This document shows, in pieces, positions 8,072 to 16,031 of a stretch of 64,000 bases of DNA (positions are counted from its first letter, which is position 1; the number at the start of each line of letters is the position of its first letter). The notes below the pieces were generated by a model, which worked only from the letters and a program-made list of their open reading frames with translations, had not been told where the DNA came from and searched no databases. This DNA comes from Phycisphaerales bacterium (GTDB lineage: Bacteria > Planctomycetota > Phycisphaerae > Phycisphaerales > SM1A02): assembly GCA_014238125.1 (NCBI GenBank), contig JABABS010000037.1, positions 1 to 64,000 on the forward strand. The letters are read 5' to 3'. Position numbers and translations under genes: made by a program.

Positions 8072-8857
8072 TTACCCTTGAAGTCTGCTTGCAATTCGCT
8101 TGACTTCACCTTTCACAGAAAAAAATGATTCAGCGATCATTGGATCAAAGTGGGTGCCGCTGTCTTTTTGAATAATTTCTACGGCCTTCTCGTGCATCAT
8201 CGCATCTTTGTACACACGCTTTGAGGTAAGTGCGTCGTATACATCAGCGACTGCAACAATTCGTGCAGGAAGATTGTTCGTTTCGCCCTTCAGTCCAAAC
8301 GGATACCCCGATCCGTCCCATTTTTCATGATGTCCAAGTGTGATTTGAATTGCTGTATCAACCCAAGGGTCGCGGCCGAGTTGTTCGGAAAGTGAAATGA
8401 GGATGTCAGCGCCAATTACTGCATGGCGTTTCATGGAGTCAAATTGTTCGTTAGTGAGTTTGTTTGGGTTGAGAAGGATGTCGTCAGAAAGACCAACTTT
8501 GCCAATGTCATGAAGCACAGAAGTGGCGCCAATGACAGGCACATCTGTTTTTGATAGTAACTCTGGGTGTTGCTTTGAAAATTCGGCTGCGATCAGCGTT
8601 GTGTAATGCCTGATTCTGGAAAGGTGTTTTCCAGTGTCATCATCGCGGGATTCAGCGAGTTTTGCCAGCCCGACAATAATCGCCATCCTTGATGGCGGGG
8701 GTTCTCCTTGAGATTGATCGGAATGAAGAAACGTAAGTTTTGATTCTGCGGCGATCCTCGCTTGTTTTTCAGTTGCGAGTTCTACACGTAGCATTGCGAC
8801 TTCATCTTGAAGAGAAAGCACGGGCTTGGAGCGTACGATTGTTGGAATGGTTGACAT
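8072..8857 (-). CDS. HD-GYP domain cyclic-di-GMP phosphodiesterase
   Basis: A 261-residue soluble protein. Residues 15-45 form a Glu/Ala-rich coiled coil; the HD-GYP domain fills about 55-255. Metal and signature residues are present: HDIGK near 115, the second His in GHHEKWDGSGYP near 175-186 and the DVYDALTSKRVYK block near 205. The DGSGYP form keeps the GYP triad that distinguishes these enzymes from plain HD hydrolases; the family degrades cyclic di-GMP to pGpG or GMP. There is no receiver or sensor domain, so input may come through a partner. No Shine-Dalgarno or TANNNT box stands in register with this ATG, so the start is less sure. Confidence 0.85.
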   Translation of the reverse strand: MSTIPTIVRSKPVLSLQDEVAMLRVELATEKQARIAAESKLTFLHSDQSQGEPPPSRMAIIVGLAKLAESRDDDTGKHLSRIRHYTTLIAAEFSKQHPELLSKTDVPVIGATSVLHDIGKVGLSDDILLNPNKLTNEQFDSMKRHAVIGADILISLSEQLGRDPWVDTAIQITLGHHEKWDGSGYPFGLKGETNNLPARIVAVADVYDALTSKRVYKDAMMHEKAVEIIQKDSGTHFDPMIAESFFSVKGEVKRIASRLQG

Positions 8858-8911
8858 CAGAGGGATTTCTCAACTTGACAATCACCCCAAATCACCATTC
8901 TTTCGCTCTTT

Positions 8912-8926
8912 TTGACTCCGAGTCAA
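8912..8926. promoter_or_regulatory. 15-bp palindrome between DUF1080 gene and HD-GYP
   Basis: Perfect inverted repeat TTGACTC-C-GAGTCAA. It overlaps the stop codon of the DUF1080 gene and lies 55 bp upstream of the HD-GYP start. No T-run follows on the minus strand, so it is not a classic terminator for that gene; an operator for the HD-GYP gene is possible. Confidence 0.3.
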
Positions 8927-9927
8927 GTCAGGGGGCGGATGAAAATGTTGCAAAATTCAGCCTTTGAACTCCCGCCAAGGCGGATTGTGCCACCTTCGCC
9001 CTGTGAAATAAATCGTGACCAATTCCCAGCATTGATTGGAATCATGCGTTTTTCTCCATCAATCATTAGATAAATTTCACCTTCAGGATTATCGCATTTT
9101 GCATCAATCATGATCTCAAATTTTCCAAACGTTGCGGAGGTAGTCAGATCATTGCCCGAACCATCGTAAAGCAAACTCCATCCGCCAACTGTCCAGTGAT
9201 CAGGATCACCTTCCCAACCGGATAAATCGATACCCGTATAGAGCGTTTTAAAACCTTCGTCTTCGTTTGCTACTTCCGTAGTGGCGGGAGAAGAAGGAGG
9301 CAGTTCCATAATCTTAATATTCTTGAATTCTGCTTCGGTACCCTCTGCTTCTAAGCAGATATACCCTTTGTTTGGTGTGACGTTATATCCACCTGAGACA
9401 AAAGCGCCATTGACTGAGAGGTTGATTTGTCCATCGATGCACGTGACGGTGTAGTGATTCCACTGAGGCGCTGCTTTGGATCGTCGTTCACTTGGAAGAC
9501 ACCGTTTAATGTGATCCCCCATCGGGTGAGGCACGTCAGGTACCATTGATGCGCCCCAAATTGAAAAAATGTCACCATGTGTCGTGTACCAATCAAGTTC
9601 CTTACCATCCATAATTTGCACTTCAATTGCGCGAGTAAACGGTACTCCAACTGCTGGAATTGGATCAGACCACACGAATAAACCCGCGTTCCCGTTTGGC
9701 ACAACGTGACGCCAATCGAGTTCCAAAATGAAATTTTCGTACATGTTGTTTGTTCGCATTACGCCTGTTGGCTTTCCGCTGCAAACAATCATTTCGTCTT
9801 TTACTGTCCATGTACTTGGCGCACCATTGACAATAGTCCAACCCTCAAGGTCAGTACCATTAAAAAGTGGTTGCCACTGTGCTGAACCAAGGGTGAGAAA
9901 CGAAATTGTAAGTGTAAGTGTTAGCAT
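8923..9927 (-). CDS. Secreted DUF1080 (3-keto-disaccharide hydrolase-like) protein
   Basis: A 334-residue exported protein with a signal peptide (hydrophobic to about residue 14, ending GSAQ). Residues 17-205 form a DUF1080 concanavalin-like fold: WQPLFNGTDLEGWTIVNG start, then SGKPTGVMRTNNMYENFILELDWR and NAGLFVWSDP. A second, diverged jelly-roll begins near 230 (FKTLYTGIDLSGWEGDPDHW). DUF1080 members from Planctomycetota and Bacteroidota include 3-keto-glycoside hydrolases, so it may act on sugars oxidised by the neighbouring propeller/cytochrome proteins. The ATG follows a TATGAT -10 box by exactly 6 nt. Confidence 0.85.
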   Translation of the reverse strand: MLTLTLTISFLTLGSAQWQPLFNGTDLEGWTIVNGAPSTWTVKDEMIVCSGKPTGVMRTNNMYENFILELDWRHVVPNGNAGLFVWSDPIPAVGVPFTRAIEVQIMDGKELDWYTTHGDIFSIWGASMVPDVPHPMGDHIKRCLPSERRSKAAPQWNHYTVTCIDGQINLSVNGAFVSGGYNVTPNKGYICLEAEGTEAEFKNIKIMELPPSSPATTEVANEDEGFKTLYTGIDLSGWEGDPDHWTVGGWSLLYDGSGNDLTTSATFGKFEIMIDAKCDNPEGEIYLMIDGEKRMIPINAGNWSRFISQGEGGTIRLGGSSKAEFCNIFIRPLT

Positions 9928-9933
9928 TCCTAC

Positions 9934-9939
9934 ATCATA
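9934..9939 (-). promoter_or_regulatory. -10 box of leaderless DUF1080 gene
   Basis: Minus-strand TATGAT, then GTAGGA and ATG at 9927. The expected +1 is the first base of the ATG. The AGGA touching the ATG is too close to act as a Shine-Dalgarno. Confidence 0.5.
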
Positions 9940-9971
9940 CCGTTTTGGAGTATTTAGATTTGAATATTCGA

Positions 9972-10274
9972 ATGATTGGCTTGAATCTAGATCAAATACC
10001 CGTCGATGTGTTTTGGATGATGGGGGACAATATGTTTACAACAACCCGTTTATTTATTGGAGAAACATACTCAATGGAGACCCCTGCATTTGCAACAGGA
10101 ATCCTTTGCGATGACGAAAAACTAACCGACGCCGATTTTTATTTCATGTTGAGGCGCCGAAGTTGCAGTGTTGCATCATCAGTAGAAATCACAACTGGCC
10201 CAGTTAACATAGGTATATCATCTGCATCAATAATTGGAACCCCGTTGAGTAACACAATAGTTGTTTCGTGTTGA
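9972..10274 (+). CDS. Doubtful 100-residue ORF in the gap before the propeller gene
   Basis: It occupies an otherwise empty 211-bp gap and then runs 136 bp antisense into the 3' end of the propeller gene. The first 55 residues (rich in Met, Phe and Asp) look protein-like; the rest is simply the complement of the neighbour. A TTGAAT hexamer lies 6 nt before the ATG, one base off the TANNNT pattern. It may be a real small gene, a decayed gene or chance. No family recognised. Confidence 0.25.
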   Translation: MIGLNLDQIPVDVFWMMGDNMFTTTRLFIGETYSMETPAFATGILCDDEKLTDADFYFMLRRRSCSVASSVEITTGPVNIGISSASIIGTPLSNTIVVSC

Positions 10275-12511
10275 ATAATTTCAATCGTGCACCATTCGCT
10301 CTGGTCTATTAAGTTTGCATTGACCGGATGTCCATTGACACCACCAGTTTTACGGCTTCCGCTTGTAGCAAAATCTACTTCTAGTTCTCCAAACGAAACT
10401 GATCCCACACCGTTTCCACTGAATTTTGCATCAAGCCGAACGGATTGCAAAGAATCACTAGAAAGAGGAATGGTAAGCGTACCGGTTCCGCTAACTGCGA
10501 GGTCGCTCGCATCTGTGATTTCCCAAGTGATACCCTTCGTAACAAAATTCTCTTCTTTGAATTTGAACGGAGTCCATTCATCATTGGGAGAATCTGGCAA
10601 ACAATTAAGTCTGACATCACCAAATGCAATCTCACCCTCTAGGCCCCTGATGACAAGAGGCGCAGGTGTTGCAATTCTATTCGTAACTGCGATGTCAGTC
10701 GCAACTTGTACAGCATTCACTTCAACGAGATTAATGAGGCGCGGGTTATCGCTGAACTTCACAATAAGTTCATGCCAAATACCAGAACCCAGATAACCAC
10801 CTTCGTCAGCATCAGAAACAATCACACTTCCTCCGTTAGGAAGGACGATTTCTGCTTTACCACCCTCTGCCAACATGTACTTCAACCTGATAGAACCAGC
10901 ACTGACTGCAAACTTTGTTTGCATTGAATCTCCACGTCTTGCAACAAGAGCGCCGGGTCCGGGTTCGATTTTGAACTTGATTGGGTTAGTGATGTCGAGT
11001 TCTGCGTTACAAGCGGACACACCATCAACTTCCCACATATCAAATGAATCAGCCCATGTGAGATACAACCATCCCTCTACATATTCACCCCGTTCAATCG
11101 GAGGTGTCGCTAGTTTTGCGACATACCTGATCGCACCTCCGGGCATCTTGTTGATGGTGTATGACATTTCCTTGTGGATCAACTGTGAACCATCACTTGC
11201 GATTGCATTTTCTATTTTTAACATGACACACTTGCCTGCTTCGAGATTGCTGATTGAAACTTTCGCCGTAAGCCCGTCATCTGAGAGTGTAACGTTTTCG
11301 ATGTTGAGTGCTTCTAGATGCTTAACAGGTGATCCATACTCCCACCACCAGTTGTAATCATATTTCTCACCTGTAATCGACGGTGTCTGAACAAGTGGTT
11401 TTGTAAATGTTATTTCAAAACCATCTTTCAGTAGATGTCCATTCGTCATTTCAAGTGGAAGATCACCGTTGTATTTGATTCTGGCAATACCACTACCGGG
11501 TGCAAGTCCGCCCCATCCACGATTTGTTATTCCCGCGTACAAAATTCCAGTAGGTCCATATTCAATGTGATAGGCAGAACCAACGCGTTGATGGGCAAGC
11601 CAACAAGCGCCTTGCAATGTGCCATCAATTTTTTCAAAGTTTGCACGGAGAATTTGACCGTTTGTTAATTCCGCAATCATTAGTTGCCCTTGGTATGGTC
11701 CATCAGTGTTGTTGCGAATGACATTACCAGTTGATCGCGACCATTGATATGGCAACCAAAGAATTGGGTGCTCTCGTTTAACTTCTGGTGGTTGGGTGTC
11801 ACTCGGTTCAATATCGGGCTGATCCTCGTACCAACGAAGCGAAGCGGGGTGTCCATAAAACGCACCCTCTTTTACAGCATAAACTGGGCAAACTGGCATC
11901 CAATCCCCTTGGTTGTCCGTTACAAGCACGGTACCGTCTTCAAGTAAACCCATACCAGCAGGAGACCGAAAACCACCTGCAACTGGTTCAACACTGCCAT
12001 CTGGAGTAACTCTTAATACCCAACCCCTGTAGGGTGCTCTCGATTTACCATGCCACCAATGCGGATTCCAAAAACCAACATTAAGTGAAACGTACATGTT
12101 TCCATCTTTATCCACAGGTAAGCCAAACCCAAACTCGTGATAGTTGCCACTCATGCCCCAATCTTGGGTAACTGTTTGAATTTCATCAATGATCTCATCG
12201 CCATCGAGATCGACGAGTTTGGAAAGCTCTCCGCGCTGTGCAACAAAAATTTCATCATGAACAACAGCGAGTCCCATTCCTTCGTGTAGCCCTTCGCAAA
12301 TCAATGTGAATGTTGCATCTTCTGGGTTCAATGCACTTGGATTATCAATGCGCCACACTTGTCCGCGTCTTGTACTGACAACCATATCACCATCGGTTAG
12401 AAATCCCATACCTCCAACCTCTAAGACTTCCCCTTTTGGCGGAGAGAGGTAATCAACTGTAAATGGAGTTGTGGAGCCAAGAGCGGTGCATGTTATGAAT
12501 GTTAGAAACAT
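10139..12511 (-). CDS. Secreted beta-propeller protein with C-terminal jelly-roll
   Basis: A 790-residue exported protein (signal peptide residues 1-16). Residues about 18-350 form a sorbosone-dehydrogenase-like six-bladed propeller with FGFGLPVDKDGNMYVS, FRSPAGMGLLEDGTVLVTDNQG and YGPTGILYAG blades. An Ig-like middle follows, then two lectin-like segments (about 480-560 and 610-790), the last resembling DUF1080. It has no haem motif; the electron acceptor is probably the cytochrome encoded just upstream, whose stop overlaps this start in TAATG (1-nt overlap, translational coupling). The pair thus resembles a split version of the fused propeller-cytochrome protein at 3894-6869. Substrate unknown, probably a carbohydrate. 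Confidence 0.8.
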   Translation of the reverse strand: MFLTFITCTALGSTTPFTVDYLSPPKGEVLEVGGMGFLTDGDMVVSTRRGQVWRIDNPSALNPEDATFTLICEGLHEGMGLAVVHDEIFVAQRGELSKLVDLDGDEIIDEIQTVTQDWGMSGNYHEFGFGLPVDKDGNMYVSLNVGFWNPHWWHGKSRAPYRGWVLRVTPDGSVEPVAGGFRSPAGMGLLEDGTVLVTDNQGDWMPVCPVYAVKEGAFYGHPASLRWYEDQPDIEPSDTQPPEVKREHPILWLPYQWSRSTGNVIRNNTDGPYQGQLMIAELTNGQILRANFEKIDGTLQGACWLAHQRVGSAYHIEYGPTGILYAGITNRGWGGLAPGSGIARIKYNGDLPLEMTNGHLLKDGFEITFTKPLVQTPSITGEKYDYNWWWEYGSPVKHLEALNIENVTLSDDGLTAKVSISNLEAGKCVMLKIENAIASDGSQLIHKEMSYTINKMPGGAIRYVAKLATPPIERGEYVEGWLYLTWADSFDMWEVDGVSACNAELDITNPIKFKIEPGPGALVARRGDSMQTKFAVSAGSIRLKYMLAEGGKAEIVLPNGGSVIVSDADEGGYLGSGIWHELIVKFSDNPRLINLVEVNAVQVATDIAVTNRIATPAPLVIRGLEGEIAFGDVRLNCLPDSPNDEWTPFKFKEENFVTKGITWEITDASDLAVSGTGTLTIPLSSDSLQSVRLDAKFSGNGVGSVSFGELEVDFATSGSRKTGGVNGHPVNANLIDQSEWCTIEIIQHETTIVLLNGVPIIDADDIPMLTGPVVISTDDATLQLRRLNMK

Positions 12512-13461
12512 TAATGGACCTCTCTTGCTGCATGTATGATTATTCTTTCGTGACTACCAATTTGTAGGGTGGTTGCATCATCCATGGTTGCTGATGATGG
12601 CACAGAGATAATGAGGGGGATCTGTGCATGGACGGACAAGTGTTGTTCGACGAGCGCCCTCACGCCTGTTGTAGGTCTACAAGTTTCTGAAACGGTTGCA
12701 AATATATTGCCATCCTGATCGATGAGATCGTATTTCACAGTACCAAATGAAGTTAAAACGTTCGTGCTTTTGAGTTTTGCACGAAGCGGTTCACCGTTCA
12801 TTGATTGAAACATTCCACTCGGATTACCATTTTCAACAAGTACAACTACATGTCCAAGTGGTTTGAGTGGCGATCCGCCACGATCAGTCCAGTCAGTTCG
12901 TTCTACAAATTTCCCCTGCCTTATTGCAAGAAGCCGAACGTCGTCAACTCTGTATTCATAACTAAAGCCATCTGGGTTACCAACCAATAAACCTCTAGGA
13001 TGTAACTGTAAGGAATCCTGTATTGGAGGAATCATTCCACGTGCAACTGCGGGTCTATCTTGTATAACCATTTCAGTTTCGGTTGGAAGAACTTCTTTAA
13101 GTGTTGGCGCAAAATTTCGAACGTGTTGCACAACGCGAGTAATTTCAGCGTCAGTGAGTAATTCTGCAAAAGGAGGCATCGGTGTTCCGGGAATACCTGA
13201 CCGAGTCGTTTTTGCAATTGCTTCGAGTGTGTTTCCAAAGGAAAAACCGCCATCTACAAAACTTCTCGCTGGCCTATCAAGTTCAACAAGTCCCTTGCCA
13301 CTGCCATCTGCTCCATGGCACGAGGCGCAATACATCATGTATAAATATACACCACTTTGTTCAGTAACAATTTCTTCAGTTTGGGGTGGTGTCGGCTCTT
13401 GGGGTTCGCTGCATCCTAAAATGCAAGCAAAACAAAGAATGAGAATGGATTGATATTTCAT
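12511..13461 (-). CDS. Cytochrome c lipoprotein
   Basis: A 316-residue exported lipoprotein: signal MKYQSILILCFACILGCS with lipobox Cys at residue 17. A class I cytochrome c follows at about 35-125 with haem motif CASCHG and axial Met in GTPMPPF. The remaining 190 residues are beta-rich and not recognised. An upstream in-frame start at 13533 would add 24 residues that break the signal peptide and overlap the M28 gene, so the ATG at 13461 is chosen; it lies 7 nt after that gene's stop. It probably accepts electrons from the coupled propeller dehydrogenase. Confidence 0.85.
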   Translation of the reverse strand: MKYQSILILCFACILGCSEPQEPTPPQTEEIVTEQSGVYLYMMYCASCHGADGSGKGLVELDRPARSFVDGGFSFGNTLEAIAKTTRSGIPGTPMPPFAELLTDAEITRVVQHVRNFAPTLKEVLPTETEMVIQDRPAVARGMIPPIQDSLQLHPRGLLVGNPDGFSYEYRVDDVRLLAIRQGKFVERTDWTDRGGSPLKPLGHVVVLVENGNPSGMFQSMNGEPLRAKLKSTNVLTSFGTVKYDLIDQDGNIFATVSETCRPTTGVRALVEQHLSVHAQIPLIISVPSSATMDDATTLQIGSHERIIIHAAREVH

Positions 13462-13468
13462 CGAATGC

Positions 13469-14356
13469 TTAGGGTACACCATTAGCAAGGTCAATTGCTG
13501 CAAGAAAAGAAAGTTGTGCAGTCTTTGCAGCAAGATCAGGTAATATTTTATCAGTGTGGTCTGTGACCCTATGGTAATCCTCGTGATCTTCTACGCTAAG
13601 AAACACAGAAGGAACGCCTCGTTCAAGGAACGGCGCTTGATCACTACGTTGAAGCCACTCGGGGTGTTTGTTTTTTATAATATGAAGGCCAACTTTTGTA
13701 TTTGCCTTATTGATTGCCAAGGAAATTCTCGGCGCATCTGGTGCACCTTCTAAGAATATGGTATTTCGTTCGCCGCGACTAATCATATCAAGGTTAAGGA
13801 GCGCCCGAATCCGATGTACTGGAATTGGCGAAGTGTTTGCAAAGTGTTCAGATCCTACAAGTCCCGCTTCCTCACCAGTGAAGGCAACAAGAACAATAGA
13901 TGCTTCGGGTGTGGTTTGTAGTTTTGAAAGTGCATCTGCTATCACAATAAGTGCTGCAGTTCCAGATGCGTTGTCATCAGCGCCGTTGTAAATTTTATCA
14001 GTACCAGATTTTCGTGGCTTTAAATGATCGTAGTGGGCAGTAATCAAAACAAAGTCGCTACCAGTACCTTGGAGCATCGCAGCGACATTTGGTGCTGCTC
14101 TGAGATCTTCTATTGGCAAGTACATTGAATTTTGATTGGGAAGCGGTACAAGACCAGAATTCTTCCAGGATTCTGCAATGTGATTTGCAGCTATGCGTGC
14201 TTCATTTGATCTGTAGTATCTTCCTTGCATTGCATCGGAAGCAAGAAAAGTAACTTCAGAAAGAATTTTTGCGGGTGTAATGTAATCAACTGGTTGAGAA
14301 ATTTGTTTTGTTGAGCAACAGCAAAGAAAAAATAGCACAAAAATAATATTACGCAT
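13469..14356 (-). CDS. M28 family zinc aminopeptidase, lipoprotein
   Basis: A 295-residue exported peptidase with signal MRNIIFVLFFLCCCS (lipobox Cys at about 12-14). Dizinc ligands of the M28 family are all visible: His in TAHYDHLK, Asp in NGADDNASG, the Glu pair in FTGEEAGLVGS, Asp in NLDMISRG and His in the DHEDYHRVTDHTDK region. It should cleave N-terminal residues from peptides at the cell surface or periplasm. The ATG at 14356 is preferred to one 12 codons upstream because it gives a proper lipoprotein signal. It overlaps the mntR stop by 8 bp, so it is translated from the mntR transcript. Confidence 0.88.
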   Translation of the reverse strand: MRNIIFVLFFLCCCSTKQISQPVDYITPAKILSEVTFLASDAMQGRYYRSNEARIAANHIAESWKNSGLVPLPNQNSMYLPIEDLRAAPNVAAMLQGTGSDFVLITAHYDHLKPRKSGTDKIYNGADDNASGTAALIVIADALSKLQTTPEASIVLVAFTGEEAGLVGSEHFANTSPIPVHRIRALLNLDMISRGERNTIFLEGAPDAPRISLAINKANTKVGLHIIKNKHPEWLQRSDQAPFLERGVPSVFLSVEDHEDYHRVTDHTDKILPDLAAKTAQLSFLAAIDLANGVP

Positions 14357-15005
14357 CTGATACCTCAATGTTTGCTGCGGCGGAAAGTCCAAGGACGATA
14401 GTGTTATTGTTAGTTTTAACTGTCAGTGAATCTGAAAGTGTGTTGTGTTCTAAAACTGTAATTTTTGCACCGATTATCAGGCCATGTTTTTCTGCAAATT
14501 GTAAAAAGCCAGTATCTTGGTCGTTCATCCGAGAAACTGAAAGTGGTTGACCAACTTTGCTTTCTGAAAGGGAAAAGTGTGTTTGATTTGGAAGGGTTCC
14601 ATCTGCCCGAGGAATAGGGTCTCCATGCGGATCAAATGTTGGGTGCTTTAATAATACATCCATTCGTTCGATGACTTCATCTGAAACAACATGTTCAAGT
14701 TGTTCTGCTTCATCGTGCACCTTACTCCAATCCATGCCAAGGATTTCAACTAGAAATAATTCCACTATACGATGCCGCCTTACGACGTGAATAGCAAGTG
14801 TTCTGCCACGTTCTGTTAGCTTTACGCCGTAGTGTGGACGGTGCTCAATAAGCCCAACTTCGGCGAGCGTTTTAATCATTGATGTGGCAGACCCGGGTGT
14901 GACTCTCAGCGATTTAGCTAGTTCACCGGTTGAAACCTCTTTTTCTCCATGCTGGTCGAGTAAAAAAAGGGCTTTAAGATAGTTTTCAACTGTACTTGTA
15001 ATCAT
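14349..15005 (-). CDS. mntR: MntR/DtxR-family metal-dependent repressor
   Basis: A 218-residue three-domain regulator: winged helix (1-65, TGELAKSLRVTPGSATSMIKTL), metal-binding dimerisation domain (66-140) and FeoA/SH3-like domain (150-218). The metal block HRIVELFLVEILGMDWSKVHDEAEQLEH keeps the DtxR ligands, with Glu where DtxR has Cys102, the arrangement of Mn-sensing MntR. It diverges from mntABCD; a perfect palindrome in the 60-bp gap is its likely operator, controlling the transporter and perhaps itself. It is the first gene of an operon continuing into the M28 peptidase, cytochrome and propeller genes. Confidence 0.88.
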   Translation of the reverse strand: MITSTVENYLKALFLLDQHGEKEVSTGELAKSLRVTPGSATSMIKTLAEVGLIEHRPHYGVKLTERGRTLAIHVVRRHRIVELFLVEILGMDWSKVHDEAEQLEHVVSDEVIERMDVLLKHPTFDPHGDPIPRADGTLPNQTHFSLSESKVGQPLSVSRMNDQDTGFLQFAEKHGLIIGAKITVLEHNTLSDSLTVKTNNNTIVLGLSAAANIEVSDA

Positions 15006-15009
15006 AAGG

Positions 15010-15038
15010 TTGACTTATAGCATACCACAGTTTATACT
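15010..15038 (+). promoter_or_regulatory. Sigma-70-type promoter of mntABCD
   Basis: -35 TTGACT (15010-15015), 17-bp spacer, -10 TATACT (15033-15038). It is the best-formed promoter in the window, and unlike most others it yields a leader of about 20 nt carrying an AGGAG Shine-Dalgarno (15056-15060) 5 nt before the mntA ATG. Confidence 0.75.
15014..15019 (-). promoter_or_regulatory. -10 box of mntR
   Basis: Minus-strand TATAAG, 8 nt before the mntR ATG at 15005, predicting a 2-nt leader. It overlaps the -35 region of the opposing mntA promoter, so the two polymerases would compete. Confidence 0.4.
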
Positions 15039-15056
15039 TTTGATTGATCAAAAGTA
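15035..15056. promoter_or_regulatory. Palindromic operator of the mnt locus
   Basis: Perfect 10-bp inverted repeat, TACTTTTGAT-TG-ATCAAAAGTA. It covers the end of the mntA -10 box, the predicted start point and the upstream edge of the Shine-Dalgarno, so a bound dimer would block the promoter. Position and symmetry fit an MntR/DtxR box; binding by MntR is inferred. Confidence 0.75.
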
Positions 15057-15065
15057 GGAGTCTCC

Positions 15066-16031
15066 ATGGTTTTACAAATACTAATAGCACTAACTTTAAC
15101 GGCGTTTTCAATCACAGATTCAACAGATTCAAAAGAATTTGAAATCATCGCAACGACTGCAATGGTTGGGGATATTGCCAAGCGTGTTGTTGAAGATCGT
15201 GGCACCGTCAAAGGGCTCATGGGCGAGGGCGTTGATCCACACCTCTATAAACCTACAGCAGCTGACGCAAAAGCAATTTTGAGCAGTGATATTGTTTTTT
15301 ATAGCGGTTTGATGCTTGAAGGACGCATGGCTGATACGTTTATGAAAGCAGCGAGAATTGGAAAAACGGTGTATCCGGTGACGGAGCTAATCGATGAAAC
15401 TTTTTTGTTAGAGCCTCCAGAGATGGAAGGGCACTGGGATCCTCACGTTTGGATGGATGTTTCGGCATGGTCACACGCAGTTGATGCAGTTGCATTTGCA
15501 ATGTGTGAACAAGATGAAGAACATTGCACCGAATACAAAAAACGAGCAACGAACTACAAAAAAGAACTCGCTGCTTTGCACGATTACATTGAGAAGTCAA
15601 TTGCAACTATTCCAGAAACAAGCAGGGTTTTAATTACCGCGCACGATGCATTTAACTATTTTGGAAGAGCGTATGGTATTGAAGTTATCGGTATTCAAGG
15701 TCTCTCTACAGAATCCGAAGCGGGAATTGATGATATGAACAAGCTCGTTAAATTTCTTGTCAAAAACCAAATCAAAGCAGTTTTTGTAGAGTCAAGTGTT
15801 TCCGATCGGAACGTGAATGCACTCATCGAAGGCGCAGCCTCAAGAGGACACAAAGTTGTGATTGGCGGCAGATTGTTTTCAGATGCTATGGGTGAGGCCG
15901 GTACGTATGAAGGCACCTATATAGGTATGCTTGATCACAACGCAACAACAATTACTCGCGCACTCGGTGGGAAAGCACCAAAGCAGGGTATGCAAGGTAA
16001 GCTCTCGAGAAAGAAAAATGGAAGTCATTAA
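15066..16031 (+). CDS. mntA: Metal ABC transporter substrate-binding protein (Mn/Zn/Fe type)
   Basis: A 321-residue cluster A-I (TroA/PsaA/ZnuA) binding protein with a signal peptide (residues 1-15). The metal ligands are recognisable: His in GVDPHLYKP (about 58), His in HWDPHVWMD (about 129), the Glu/Asp region after GIEVIGIQGLSTESEAG (about 205) and Asp in MLDHNATT (about 285). It lacks the long His-rich loop of zinc-specific ZnuA, which favours Mn or Fe, in line with the MntR-type regulator next door. The C-terminal tail is Lys-rich. The 3' end overlaps the ATPase gene by 14 bp. Confidence 0.9.
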   Translation: MVLQILIALTLTAFSITDSTDSKEFEIIATTAMVGDIAKRVVEDRGTVKGLMGEGVDPHLYKPTAADAKAILSSDIVFYSGLMLEGRMADTFMKAARIGKTVYPVTELIDETFLLEPPEMEGHWDPHVWMDVSAWSHAVDAVAFAMCEQDEEHCTEYKKRATNYKKELAALHDYIEKSIATIPETSRVLITAHDAFNYFGRAYGIEVIGIQGLSTESEAGIDDMNKLVKFLVKNQIKAVFVESSVSDRNVNALIEGAASRGHKVVIGGRLFSDAMGEAGTYEGTYIGMLDHNATTITRALGGKAPKQGMQGKLSRKKNGSH

